Source: Gottfriedia acidiceleris
Lineage (GTDB): Bacteria > Bacillota > Bacilli > Bacillales > Bacillaceae_G
Length of the DNA: 64,000 nt
Direction: 5' to 3'
Assembly (NCBI RefSeq): GCF_004138285.1
Contig: NZ_SCFN01000010.1
Location: 62,001 to 126,000 of the forward strand
Below the pieces are notes generated by a model, which searched no databases, was not told the DNA's origin, and saw nothing but the letters and a program-made list of their open reading frames with translations. Positions 1 through 7,860 of this stretch are shown in pieces; the first letter of the stretch is position 1, and the number at the start of each line of letters is the position of its first letter. A program made the translations under genes and the position numbers.

Positions 1-1
1 A

Positions 2-277
2 ACGTCTCTTAACATAGTAAATACTGTTGCTGGAACTGATGAGGGCATTGCATTAGAGGATTATACCGACAATCCACAATGGAAAGTGATTGAAAAAAGA
101 GATCGATATTATGAGGTGGAATTCAAGGGTTACGATTATAGCTATAATGAAACGGTTCGTATCCTTTTCAATGTTTATTTTTATAAAGATGTCTATGATT
201 GGAAGAAAGTTTATCTGAATGGCAAACTCTTAAACGATCAAGAAATGGAAGATTATGAAAAATATATAGATGGTTAA
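2..277 (+). CDS. Hypothetical small protein, 5' end outside window
   Basis: The frame is open from the first bases of the window, so this is the 3' part of a longer gene. The only internal start I see is a GTG at 86, which would give 63 residues, but the frame reads through it from position 2 without a stop. The 91 visible residues are rich in aromatic and acidic residues (EVEFKGYDY, LFNVYFY) and resemble the small beta-rich C-terminal domains of Bacillus proteins of unknown function. It is followed by a terminator and then by a 3' half-copy of the interspersed repeat, so it looks like the first cargo gene of the array. No function is assigned. Confidence 0.6.
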   Translation, partial: TSLNIVNTVAGTDEGIALEDYTDNPQWKVIEKRDRYYEVEFKGYDYSYNETVRILFNVYFYKDVYDWKKVYLNGKLLNDQEMEDYEKYIDG

Positions 278-335
278 TAGTTAAAGGTGTTTTATATTTA
301 ATAAATTTTTTAGTGAATTGAATTATTGTGTTAAT

Positions 336-369
336 AAAAAAATCCATTGGACTTTCAATGGATTTTTTT
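336..369 (+). terminator. Rho-independent terminator
   Basis: A 9-bp stem (AATCCATTG / CAATGGATT) with a short loop is followed by a T-run and preceded by an A-run. It closes the partial gene upstream. Confidence 0.85.
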
Positions 370-446
370 ATGGACAAAAGGTATTCATTTTCTTCATATT
401 GTTGTAAAAGGAGAGGGAAGAAAGGTGTGAATATGCTTCGGCAGCT

Positions 447-484
447 CTTTTTTGTTCAACATAATGGCAGGATAGTTGAATAAG
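447..484 (+). repeat. Interspersed cassette repeat, 3' half only
   Basis: A T-run is followed by TTCAACATAATGGCAG and GATAGTTGAATAAG. This matches the 3' half of the full repeat at 4347-4440 and 6551-6645. The 5' palindrome is missing or too degenerate to see. Confidence 0.75.
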
Positions 485-541
485 TAAATAAGTATATAAT
501 AGATTTTACTCAGATAAAATGATCTTCTTAGGAGGGGGAAT

Positions 542-1369
542 ATGAAAAAAAGGCTACGAAAGAAAATGTCCAAGGATTGGGAATGGATGCTTAGAATAAA
601 GAAACGTACGGATTTAGTTAAATGGCTTATTGATAACTTCAATTTCGAAGAAGGGTATGTTTCAGATATAAAAAAGATTGACAAAAGAACAGTTAGAATG
701 TGTATTGGTATTCAAGTGGAAGGGAATTACGTAGCTGGAACTCCAAAAGTATTAAAGGAATATACCATTATTGCTAAAGGTGTAAGAAATTTTAAAAATA
801 ATTTTCAATATGACCCTGATCACATTATTGAGGGCTTATTTCATATTGAAACAACGAAAGGCATTGGAATTGATGTAGATTTGCCTGAAATTGTGCAGAT
901 ATATTGTAAAGAATTATGGGTTGAAGAACCTAGATATATTCGGACTATTACTAAACCCTGGGTAAGTGAGAATGAATTATATGCAAAGGTACCTAATTTG
1001 GAGATACCAAAACCACTTACTTGGATTGAACAGCTTGAAGCAAAAGGTTTTAGTGTTTCTTGGAGATATGGAGGTAGTGAAATAAAGTTACCAGAGCAAG
1101 TTCCTTATCCAGACTACTCAGGCTGGTTTCTTCAGGAAACTAATAAAATCAAAAATACACAATTTGGAATTTTTATAAGACACATACATCCTAAATATAA
1201 TGGTTTTGGTATTTCGTTTGAAAAGCACTATGGAGCTGAAGAAGATTTATGGATAGCATTAACACAAGTAATTGCAGAGTTTCCAGATGTTGAAATTCAC
1301 ACAGGCAATTGTAGGCTTACAGGAAAACAATGGATTAATTATCTTAATTCAGGAGAATTACCTTATTAA
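542..1369 (+). CDS. Hypothetical protein of a repeat-flanked unit
   Basis: The gene encodes 275 residues, with a strong AGGAGGGGG ribosome binding site just before ATG 542. There is no signal peptide or membrane segment, and the N-terminus is basic (KKRLRKK). The C-terminal half has several aromatic clusters (SWRYGG, YSGWFLQE, GISFEKHYG) suggesting a compact domain, but I recognise no family. It is flanked by a 3' half repeat at 447-484 and a 5' half repeat at 1429-1465, so it occupies one unit of the array. Intact reading frame and good initiation signals support a real, expressed gene; function is unknown. Confidence 0.8.
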   Translation: MKKRLRKKMSKDWEWMLRIKKRTDLVKWLIDNFNFEEGYVSDIKKIDKRTVRMCIGIQVEGNYVAGTPKVLKEYTIIAKGVRNFKNNFQYDPDHIIEGLFHIETTKGIGIDVDLPEIVQIYCKELWVEEPRYIRTITKPWVSENELYAKVPNLEIPKPLTWIEQLEAKGFSVSWRYGGSEIKLPEQVPYPDYSGWFLQETNKIKNTQFGIFIRHIHPKYNGFGISFEKHYGAEEDLWIALTQVIAEFPDVEIHTGNCRLTGKQWINYLNSGELPY

Positions 1370-1428
1370 TGAATTAGAAAAAAATTCTCCAAAGGTTTTT
1401 GATCGGTTAAATTGACTGAGAAGTCAAT

Positions 1429-1465
1429 CCTTATTCAACTAACGAATGCATTAGTTGATTAAGAA
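1429..1465 (+). repeat. Interspersed cassette repeat, 5' half only
   Basis: Contains CCTTATTCAACTAACG followed by AATGCATTAGTTGATTAAG, the 5' palindrome of the repeat. The terminator and third hairpin of full copies are not recognisable. A small upstream hairpin (ATTGACT / AGTCAAT, about 1410-1427) lies next to it. Confidence 0.75.
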
Positions 1466-1520
1466 CAAGAGTCGCTGGGAAATATAGGTTTAAAATTATC
1501 TGAAAGGATATTGACTTTTA

Positions 1521-1856
1521 ATGAAAGGAAATACACCTTTTTTTATACTAATGTTCTTAATTGCACTTTGGTTTATATACGTAAGAATTAAATATTTTCC
1601 AAAAGCAAAATACAGTCAATTAACAGGAGAAACTGGTTAAAAATATGACATAAGTAAATTAAAGACTCTAATACCTAAGAAAATGATGATCGGCGTATTT
1701 TTCTGTATCTTAACGTTACCTCTATACTCAGATATGCCTGTAATAATGGCTTTTATTCTTGCATTAGCAGGAGGTCTATTTACTTACACTCAGTTTAAAA
1801 CTATGTATGGTTTGGGAGCTAGATTTCAAGAAAACAAAGTGAAAAAGAAAAAGTAA
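1521..1856 (+). pseudogene. Small membrane protein gene with in-frame stop
   Basis: ATG 1521 opens a frame with a hydrophobic N-terminal segment (FILMFLIALWFIY). It hits TAA at 1638-1640 after 39 codons, then stays open in the same frame for 71 more codons to TAA 1854-1856. The continuation carries two more hydrophobic stretches and a lysine-rich end (KVKKKKK). Same-frame continuity across the stop argues for one three-segment membrane protein of about 110 residues interrupted by a single nonsense change. An AAAGGA motif lies about 12 bases upstream. Family unknown. It lies between two copies of the cassette repeat. Confidence 0.6.
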
Positions 1857-1858
1857 TT

Positions 1859-1877
1859 ATGCAACTAACGCATGCTT
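1859..1877 (+). repeat. Cassette repeat, left part, interrupted by group II intron
   Basis: ATGCAACTAACGCATGCTT is the left end of a repeat copy. Removing 1878-3818 restores AACTAACGCATGCTT joined to TAGTTGAACAAC, which is the consensus of the uninterrupted copies. Confidence 0.85.
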
Positions 1878-2387
1878 GTGCGGCCGAGCCTAGGTCGTAT
1901 CATATAACGGGTGGGATTCCCGTCGAGTAAGAATTAGCCATTCGCTCGTAGCGAGTCTTGGAGGGTTTAGAGGTAACTTTAATCTTTAAGCGTAGACAGT
2001 TAGGTAGCGGGCCGAAAGCCAAATGGTTGAAGGGATTGAGCTCCATAATGTTAGTAAAACGAGAGGGCTGATGCTTTAAGCATAGCAGAAAGCTACACTT
2101 TACCTTTCGGTAAGGCAAGAATGGTAAAGCCTCTCTGGAGTCATAGACCTTGGCACGTTATACATTGATATGATACGGCAACTCGGGAGACCCTACCGGT
2201 CTTTTCTTTTTTTTAGAAGAGTATGGTGTACAAACGATAAAAAGTAAGGAAACCAAATGCCGATGTAGGGAGTCGGATAGTAGCGTAGTACCTATGAAGT
2301 TGGGTAATGCCGATGGAGGAAAGGCTACTACCAGTTTATCACCCTTAATAGGGACACATTTACTACACACAGAGGTAGGTATAACAA

Positions 2388-3716
2388 ATGGAAACAAAAC
2401 TACTAAGGATAGCAGAATTAGCAAAATCTGATCCAAAAATGCAATTTACATCTCTTGCACATTTACTAGATAAGCAATCACTAGTTCAATGTCACATTGA
2501 ATTGCCAAATAAGAAAGCAACTGGGATAAAAGGCACAACTAAAGAAGAATACAGTGCTAATCTCGAAGAAAATATAGAGGATTTAATAAGGAGACTTAAA
2601 AGCAAAAGTTATCGTCCTGTTCCAGTTAGGAGAATGTATATTCCGAAGCTCAATTCGATGAAGAAAAGACCATTAGGTATACCGGAACATGAAGATAAGA
2701 TTGTTCAAAAAGGCGTGACGAAAATATTAAACTCCATCTATGAAACTGACTTCTTGGACTGTTCGTTCGGATTTCGCCCAAATCGTAGTTGTCATGATGC
2801 TTTGAAAATACTGAACTTCTATATTGAAAAGAGGTCAGTAAACTATGTTGTGGATGTAGACATAAAAGGGTTCTTTGACAATGTTGACCACAAATGGATG
2901 ATGGAGTTCATAAAACTCCGAATCGCCGACCCAAACTTACTAAGAATAATCGGTAGGTTTCTTAAAGGTGGATATATGGAAGAAGGAAAGAAATACAAAA
3001 CAGATATTGGTACACCGCAAGGTGGGGTAATATCTCCTGTACTAGCTAACGTCTATCTTCATTATGTACTTGACTTATGGTTCGAGAAAAGTGTCAAGAA
3101 ACAGTGCGAGGGGCAAGCATACTTAGTAAGGTATGCGGATGATTTCGTGTGCTGTTTTCAATTTAAGAATGAGGCTCAGGAATTCTTTCAATCTCTAAAA
3201 TTAAGACTCAAGAAGTTTAATTTGGAAATAGCCGAAGATAAAACCAAAATTATCCCTTTCGGACGGCTTGCGGAGAAACTTGGAAAGCACCAGGGAAAAG
3301 GAAAACCAGAAACCTTCGATTTTCTAGGTTTTACGCACTATTGTGGGAACAGCAAGCAAGGAAAGTTTCGAGTGAAACGGAAATCAAGTAGGAAGAAAGT
3401 ACAAAGCAAATTAAAAGAGTCTAAAGAATGGTTGAAGAAGAATAGAAATAATAATATTCATATAATCATGGACAGATTCAAACGCTCGCTTATTGGCTAC
3501 TTCAACTACTACTGCATCACTGATAATATCCCAAATGTTAACATTTTCAAAGTTAAAATCGAGAATCTAATATTTAAGTGGCTCAATAGAAGAAGTCAAA
3601 GGAAATCCTTTAAATGGGAGAAATACAGACTCTTCCTTAGCAAATTTCCACTACCCTCACCAAGGGTTAAGGTGAATATTTATGATTTAAGAAAAGAAAT
3701 TAGCTACATTTTGTAA
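2388..3716 (+). CDS. ltrA: Group II intron-encoded reverse transcriptase/maturase
   Basis: The product is 442 residues. It has the reverse transcriptase blocks in order: RPLGIP near 100, the FGFRPNRSCHDAL block near 127, DIKGFFDNVDH near 160, TPQGGVISP near 215 and the catalytic YADD near 250. These are followed by the FLGFTHY block near 310 and a maturase X domain with the conserved GYFNYY motif near 375. No HNH endonuclease follows the X domain, so mobility would depend on reverse splicing at structured or replicating DNA. The protein binds its own intron RNA to promote splicing and then copies it into the target. All catalytic residues are present, so the intron may be active. Confidence 0.93.
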   Translation: METKLLRIAELAKSDPKMQFTSLAHLLDKQSLVQCHIELPNKKATGIKGTTKEEYSANLEENIEDLIRRLKSKSYRPVPVRRMYIPKLNSMKKRPLGIPEHEDKIVQKGVTKILNSIYETDFLDCSFGFRPNRSCHDALKILNFYIEKRSVNYVVDVDIKGFFDNVDHKWMMEFIKLRIADPNLLRIIGRFLKGGYMEEGKKYKTDIGTPQGGVISPVLANVYLHYVLDLWFEKSVKKQCEGQAYLVRYADDFVCCFQFKNEAQEFFQSLKLRLKKFNLEIAEDKTKIIPFGRLAEKLGKHQGKGKPETFDFLGFTHYCGNSKQGKFRVKRKSSRKKVQSKLKESKEWLKKNRNNNIHIIMDRFKRSLIGYFNYYCITDNIPNVNIFKVKIENLIFKWLNRRSQRKSFKWEKYRLFLSKFPLPSPRVKVNIYDLRKEISYIL

Positions 3717-3729
3717 ATGATTACTGGAG

Positions 3730-3762
3730 GAGCCGTGTGCATTAATAGTGCAAGCACGGTTC
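3730..3762 (+). ncRNA. Group II intron domain V
   Basis: GAGCCGTGTGC and GCACGGTTC form the conserved two-part hairpin around an internal bulge, with the catalytic AGC triad on the 5' strand. It lies 14 bases after the maturase stop codon, as expected. Confidence 0.85.
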
Positions 3763-3818
3763 TGAGAGGGTTTGGAGTGCAATTTACCGCAAGGTAAAGA
3801 GACTCCATTCTACTCGAC

Positions 3819-3887
3819 TAGTTGAACAACGATCGACTACTTCGGTCGTCTTTTTTATTGGACTAAATGGCAGTTTAGTTGAATAAG
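3819..3887 (+). repeat. Cassette repeat, right part after the intron
   Basis: TAGTTGAACAACGATCGAC is followed by a terminator-like hairpin, a T-run and then GGACTAAATGGCAG / TTTAGTTGAATAAG. Bases 3890-3960 also resemble 4830-4890 after another copy (AAATTCTA..., CCCCAA.TTACA), so homology extends past the repeat into the leader of the next unit. Confidence 0.85.
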
Positions 3888-4044
3888 ATTTACCTGAAAT
3901 TCTATGTAAAAAATGCAAAAATCCCCCAAGTTACAGTAATGGATAGCTACTATATAATTATTAATTAAGAAATAAATATATTTGTTGGTGAATTGTATTT
4001 TAAAGGTTAAATTATTGCGTAAAATTAATCTAAAGGGGTGGCAA

Positions 4045-4332
4045 ATGAAAAACATAATTTATTCAATTATGATTATTCTTATTTGGATACTATCTGGAAC
4101 TTTTATTTACATTCATAACAAAGGAATGTTAAATGTTAGTCCTTGGACGATGCATAATTTTATTAATATTATTATTCAAATCGGAGTGATTTTTTTTCCT
4201 ATTATTGGTCTCTCTTTATCAATTCTTATCAGGAGAAAAACATTTAAGTTTGTAATGATAATAGGTTCCTTAGTAAACATTTACTACCTTTCTTTTCCAT
4301 TTAGCCTTGCTTGGTTTTCTTATTTTATTTAA
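4045..4332 (+). CDS. Small membrane protein, repeat-flanked unit
   Basis: I choose ATG 4045 because AAAGGGGTGG precedes it at good spacing; an upstream ATG at 3982 lacks one. The 95-residue product has three predicted membrane segments (IMIILIWILSGTFIYI near the start, a central IIQIGVIFFPIIGL, and a C-terminal segment) and an RRK motif in the cytoplasmic loop. No family recognised. Repeat copies lie on both sides (3819-3887 and 4347-4440), which makes it the single cargo gene of its unit. Confidence 0.6.
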   Translation: MKNIIYSIMIILIWILSGTFIYIHNKGMLNVSPWTMHNFINIIIQIGVIFFPIIGLSLSILIRRKTFKFVMIIGSLVNIYYLSFPFSLAWFSYFI

Positions 4333-4346
4333 ATTTAATTAATTCT

Positions 4347-4440
4347 CTTATCGAACTAACGGATGCATTAGTTGAACAACATGATCGGCTGTATAGTCGA
4401 TTTTTTTTTTGTAAATAATGGCAGTTTAGTTGAACAAGGA
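4347..4440 (+). repeat. Interspersed cassette repeat, full copy
   Basis: Order of parts: CTTATCGAACTAAC, GGATGCATTAGTTGAACAAC, the terminator hairpin ATCGGCT/AGTCGAT with a run of ten T, then AATGGCAGTTTAGTTG and AACAAGGA. The outer ends are inverted repeats of each other. Confidence 0.9.
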
Positions 4441-4514
4441 ATATAAGAATCCGCCATAGAATATTAGTATTTATCAAGTTTAAATTTAAATACTACATAA
4501 TAGGAGAACAACCC

Positions 4515-4628
4515 ATGTCGGAATTATTTATATTTTTACTACTTATTTTTATTCTCATTATTGCTATTAAATTTTATCGAATTTTAATAGAATCTATGTT
4601 GTTGAGCTTTTCTAGGGTTCGTGATTAG
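4515..4628 (+). CDS. Very small membrane protein (37 residues)
   Basis: ATG 4515 has AGGAGA eight bases upstream. Nearly the whole product is one hydrophobic helix (residues 4-20, rich in L, I and F) followed by a basic tail with KFYR and RVRD. It lies alone between two full repeat copies, so it matches the one-gene-per-interval pattern. It could be a real single-span membrane peptide or the N-terminal remnant of a longer gene, since about 100 bases without an obvious frame follow it. Confidence 0.4.
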   Translation: MSELFIFLLLIFILIIAIKFYRILIESMLLSFSRVRD

Positions 4629-4732
4629 TATAGGAATCTTATTAAAAGTAACCATAGGGAATTGAATTCATTTAACATATTTGCATAATGGTTTAATTGT
4701 TTTATGTAAAAATCTATACAAAATTTATCTCT

Positions 4733-4827
4733 TCTTATGCAACTAACACAGTGCTTTAGTTGAACAACATGATCGGCTGTATAGTCGATTTTTTTATTCA
4801 ACAAAATGGCAGTTTAGTGGAATAAGG
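4733..4827 (+). repeat. Interspersed cassette repeat, full copy
   Basis: CTTATGCAACTAACACAGTG, TTTAGTTGAACAACATG, the ATCGGCT/AGTCGAT hairpin plus T-run, and AATGGCAGTTTAGTGG with AATAAGGA. Nearly identical to the copy at 4347 across the middle. Confidence 0.9.
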
Positions 4828-4934
4828 ATTCTTTGAAATTCTAATGAAAAAGGCTAAATTTCCCCAAATTACAAATGTCCCTAGGTTAGATATAATTACA
4901 ATAATACAGTACTTGAAAGCCTGGAGGTATTTAA

Positions 4935-5307
4935 TTGGAAGATCCAATCTTTCTTTACAAAATTAAACAAAATCAAAACATTTTATTAGATACAATTTTA
5001 CTAACTTTTATCTTGTGTTTTGGGGTATTTTCAATAATCAAAGGAATATTCGGAAAAAATTTGTATTTAATTCTTCTTGGAATAACACCTATGGCTGTGG
5101 TTTATTTTTCTTCCATTTCTAATCGTAAAGTAGCAGAATGGTATGTAGCAGTTTATTCTAATAAAAAAGAACCAGGAAGAACCTATTTTAATTCAGCCTT
5201 CTTTTAGAGGTACTGTTGCCCCTTATAATATGAGAGAAGAAACAAAGGAGATTTTGAATTATATAAGATTAAATTTCTCTGATATTAAGCTAACTAAAGA
5301 AAAATAA
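4935..5307 (+). pseudogene. Two-span membrane protein gene with frameshift
   Basis: TTG 4935 follows GGAGG at a good distance and opens 90 codons ending at 5205-5207. Residues 17-58 contain two membrane spans. After NKKE the frame appears shifted: the +1 frame gives a plausible soluble tail (PSFRGTVAPYNMREETKE, then a helix ending KLTKEK) that runs to TAA 5305-5307. The break is at a run of six A near 5163. I therefore read one gene of about 124 residues with a one-base frameshift, either decay or a base-calling error. Family unknown. Confidence 0.55.
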
Positions 5308-5327
5308 AAACATAACAAAGAAGGATT

Positions 5328-5490
5328 TCTTATTCAACTACTATGGGAGTACGATTTAAACTCCCATTCACTGTTGTGAATCGTTGGTTTTGGGATTCAT
5401 GGATGGCTAACGCTTGCTTTAGTTGGATAACATGATCGGCAATTTTGTCGATCTTTTTTTGTACCAGCTGGCAGGATAGTGCAATAAGGA
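5328..5490 (+). repeat. Cassette repeat, long variant
   Basis: Same ends as other copies, but about 65 extra bases sit in the left part: a hairpin GGGAGT / ACTCCC, then GTGAATC and GATTCAT forming a second stem, then GGCTAACGCTTGCTTTAG. The terminator hairpin and the CTGGCAGGATAGTGCAATAAGG end follow. Confidence 0.85.
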
Positions 5491-5558
5491 ATGGTAGAAT
5501 GAATGAATAAATCTATTTATAATTAAACAGAAGACAACAAGAATTAGAGGTGAAATTT

Positions 5559-5794
5559 ATGTTTAAATCGGTTAATATTGGATTTTTATATGGAATGGTT
5601 ATTGGACTAACAATAGGTCTATTTAAATTACCATTTAAAATTGTGAGTCTGGTGATGGAGTATCAATTTCACAAAATGTAGATTTTATTGAATATATTGT
5701 TCCACTTCTTAGAGTAACTTTAGTAATTGGAATAGTTGGTGCTATTGTTGGTTTAGGAATATTTGTAATAAAGAATAAAAAATTTTTTGGATAA
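5559..5794 (+). pseudogene. Two-span membrane protein gene with frameshift
   Basis: ATG 5559 follows AGAGGTG and encodes a glycine-rich first span (IGFLYGMVIGLTIGLF). The frame ends at TAG after 40 codons. In the -1 frame a matching second half runs to TAA 5792-5794, with a second span (VTLVIGIVGAIVGLGIFVI) and a basic end. The join would lie near 5635. Both halves have similar glycine-rich helices, so one 78-residue protein broken by a frameshift is the simplest reading. Function unknown. Confidence 0.5.
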
Positions 5795-5810
5795 AGTATT
5801 AGAAAGAATC

Positions 5811-5907
5811 CTTGTACAACTACTATGGAAGTGCGACATAAACTTCCATTCACTGTGGTGAATCTGAGGATTCATGGTTGGCTAACGCATGCTTTAGTTC
5901 TATAAAC
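5811..5907 (+). repeat. Cassette repeat, long variant, left part
   Basis: Shares the extra two-hairpin segment with 5328-5490 (GGAAGT / ACTTCC, GTGAATC / GATTCAT) and ends GGCTAACGCATGCTTTAG. The right half is absent; the next gene, on the other strand, starts its 3' end about 50 bases later. Confidence 0.8.
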
Positions 5908-5960
5908 ATTGTGCATAGTAGATAGATTATGCTAATCAAGAAAAATATAAATAGGTATAG

Positions 5961-6452
5961 TTATACCCATTTATACACTTCATATATAGCATTATCTAAT
6001 TTACTTGTCCATCTAAGGCCAGATATTTCAGGAAGAAGATCTCGATGGTCACGCCAATTAAGTATATGTACACTTTGTAATTCGTTTTCAGGCAAATTAG
6101 AAACCTTCATTGCATTGTAAGCAGGTTTATGTACATAGATTAATAAGCTTTCAGCTAAATCAATTTCTTTTGACCAAATCTCATTGGAGGGGGTATTTTC
6201 ACCATATAATCTTCCGACGTAAACTTTATGATTATTTGAATCATTCGTGTCGAACCAATTTTCTTGAGAGATTCTTTTTCCAAAAGTTTGTTGAACAGCT
6301 TTACCTATGTATAGCAATACATCCTTGCCATAAACAGGGTGTTTCCCATAGATTTGATAAATGCCATAATCAGTTTCAGTATTCATTAAATCAGGTAAGT
6401 TAACCAAATTAAAAGGCCCGTCCCATTGAATTTGAATCAATTTTATATTCAT
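5961..6452 (-). CDS. GIY-YIG-like protein
   Basis: ATG at 6452 is preceded by GGAGGAATCT, better than the ATG 12 bases upstream, giving 163 residues. Residues 30-50 contain GIYQIYG and then VLLYIGKA, the two hallmark strands of the GIY-YIG nuclease fold. A conserved basic residue follows (FGKRISQ), and a glutamate lies in LAESLLIYVHKPAYN near residue 115, in the place of the family's metal-binding Glu. Proteins of this size in Bacillus are stand-alone GIY-YIG proteins of unknown role. It is the only array gene on the minus strand. Nuclease activity is inferred from fold motifs only. Confidence 0.65.
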   Translation of the reverse strand: MNIKLIQIQWDGPFNLVNLPDLMNTETDYGIYQIYGKHPVYGKDVLLYIGKAVQQTFGKRISQENWFDTNDSNNHKVYVGRLYGENTPSNEIWSKEIDLAESLLIYVHKPAYNAMKVSNLPENELQSVHILNWRDHRDLLPEISGLRWTSKLDNAIYEVYKWV

Positions 6453-6550
6453 AGATTCCTCCATTAGTAAGTTAAATGATGTATAAACTTCTTCTTCATG
6501 GTGTCACCTCGTTATTATTATTCCCTATATAAGCCTGTTTATTTTAGTCG

Positions 6551-6645
6551 TTATTGAACTAACGCATGCTTTAGTTGAACAACATGATAGGCTATATAAG
6601 TCGATTTTTTTTATTGAGCTAAATGGCAGTTTAGTTCAATAAGGA
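6551..6645 (+). repeat. Interspersed cassette repeat, full copy
   Basis: TTATTGAACTAACGCATG, CTTTAGTTGAACAACATG, a hairpin with AGTCGAT and T-run, then TTGAGCTAAATGGCAG and TTTAGTTCAATAAGGA. The first and last 9 bases are inverted. Confidence 0.9.
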
Positions 6646-6733
6646 ATGATATAATTATTATTAAAATATTGATAAAAATATGGGAATGTACATTGGATAA
6701 ATACGAACAAACAAACAGGAGGTTTTAATAGGA

Positions 6734-7234
6734 GTGAACCTAAATGAGGCAATGAAAATTTTAAATAAGTATGATCCAATGCCTGCGGATGATCAACTAA
6801 CACAGGAAATAGTGGATGAATATGGTGTAGCTATTGATTATCTGAAATTAAATCCTCATCCATCTTGTATAGAGCCTATCTTAAAATCTTTCGGAGAATA
6901 CGGTGGCTGGGGGCTATATGAAGAAGCAAGTTTAATTTTAACTAAGTTTGGTATAAATCAGGTATTACCATATTTAATTACTGCTTTGCAAAGCCCTCAA
7001 AATGGTATAAGGTACTGGGCTACCCATATTGCAAGTGATTTTGCAGACAAGCAATTACTCCAGTTCCTTGAAGTTTGTATTCATGATAAAATTCCAGATA
7101 TAAGGGAGAATACAGCAACCGCATTAGGCTTTATGGGAGGACTTCAAGCACTTAAGGTTTTAGAAGATGCATTAAAAGTTGAAAGTGATCCGATAGTTAT
7201 AGAGTCTAGAGAAAGAAACACCTTTGCAATCTGA
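6734..7234 (+). CDS. HEAT-repeat protein, probably truncated at C-terminus
   Basis: GTG 6734 lies after GGAGG and TAGGA. The 166 residues are all helical. From about residue 60 there are two or three HEAT-type helix pairs: YEEASLILTKFG, NGIRYWATHIASDFADKQ and IRENTATALGFMGG followed by ALKVLEDAL. Small HEAT proteins of this kind are often immunity or adaptor proteins in Bacillus; that role is an inference. The repeat pattern stops abruptly at ESDPIVIESRERN, and the following 170 bases contain leftover coding-like pieces, so the C-terminus may be damaged. Confidence 0.7.
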   Translation: MNLNEAMKILNKYDPMPADDQLTQEIVDEYGVAIDYLKLNPHPSCIEPILKSFGEYGGWGLYEEASLILTKFGINQVLPYLITALQSPQNGIRYWATHIASDFADKQLLQFLEVCIHDKIPDIRENTATALGFMGGLQALKVLEDALKVESDPIVIESRERNTFAI

Positions 7235-7420
7235 GAATCCAATTATTAATCTGCAACATTGTCTTGAAACACAAAAGCGCATTTTTGAACTTGCTTCTTA
7301 GATTATAGGAAGAGTGAGCAAGTCACCTTATGGAACAATTTTGACTATAGTTAATTTACTTAATGAATTGGGATATTTGAAATCGTCGTTTTATTAAAAA
7401 AGGTTCAATCGAGTTGAAGT

Positions 7421-7500
7421 TCTTGTTCAACTAATGGGTGCTTTTAATAAGAGTTACTTAATGATTGTCGCTTGAGACAGTCTCTTTTTTCAGTTCAAAT
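7421..7500 (+). repeat. Cassette repeat, degenerate 5' half
   Basis: TCTTGTTCAACTAATGGGTGC matches the left palindrome. It is followed by a different terminator-like hairpin (TTGTCGCTTGAGACAGTC) with a T-run. Confidence 0.55.
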
Positions 7501-7529
7501 ATTAACAAAGTCAATAAAAAAATGAGCAT

Positions 7530-7570
7530 AAAAAAAGAGCCCTATTTGTGGGTGTCAAGTCAATAGGGCT
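7530..7570 (-). terminator. Terminator on minus strand
   Basis: AGCCCTAT and ATAGGGCT form the stem. On the minus strand it is followed by seven T. It would end transcription from the exported-protein gene at 7861-8412. Confidence 0.6.
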
Positions 7571-7860
7571 TAAAGATTTTTAAAGGGAAAAGACTTTGAG
7601 CGAGTTCTTTTCATTTAAAATAGTAACATTTTTTTAATTGTTAGTTTGTGATAAATGTTACAAATTAAGGACAATTAATAGGTTAAAAACTCGTTGTGCT
7701 TTCAGACCATCATAAATATATATTTTTGTTGGATCTTTAAAGTAGATTGTTGATTTTCTAATTCGTGCGGAGTATTTGGATACACCAGTATTCTCTAGCA
7801 GAAATTTTTAAAACATTTGGTTACTCACTTGATAAAAAAGAAAAGTTAGGCTTAACTCGT

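Larger units (their letters stand above)
1878..3818 (+). mobile_element. Group II intron, complete, inserted in a cassette repeat
   Basis: The 5' end GTGCGG fits the group II consensus. The element contains a long structured leader, an intron-encoded reverse transcriptase at 2388-3716, a domain V at 3730-3762 and a domain VI-like hairpin at about 3766-3806. I set both boundaries from the target: excising exactly 1878-3818 (1941 bp) rebuilds the repeat found elsewhere in the window. The intron is in the same orientation as the repeat. By its protein it resembles bacterial class D-type introns without an endonuclease domain; class assignment is tentative. Confidence 0.9.
7235..7860. other. Gene-free interval with degenerate repeat
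   Basis: Holds short coding-like scraps just after the HEAT gene, a degenerate 5' half repeat at 7421-7500 and a terminator for the minus-strand gene downstream. I see no credible intact gene. Confidence 0.6.

Noticed and set aside
1900-2436. Minus-strand frames in the 5' part of the group II intron
   Set aside because: They are antisense to the structured intron RNA, not genes.
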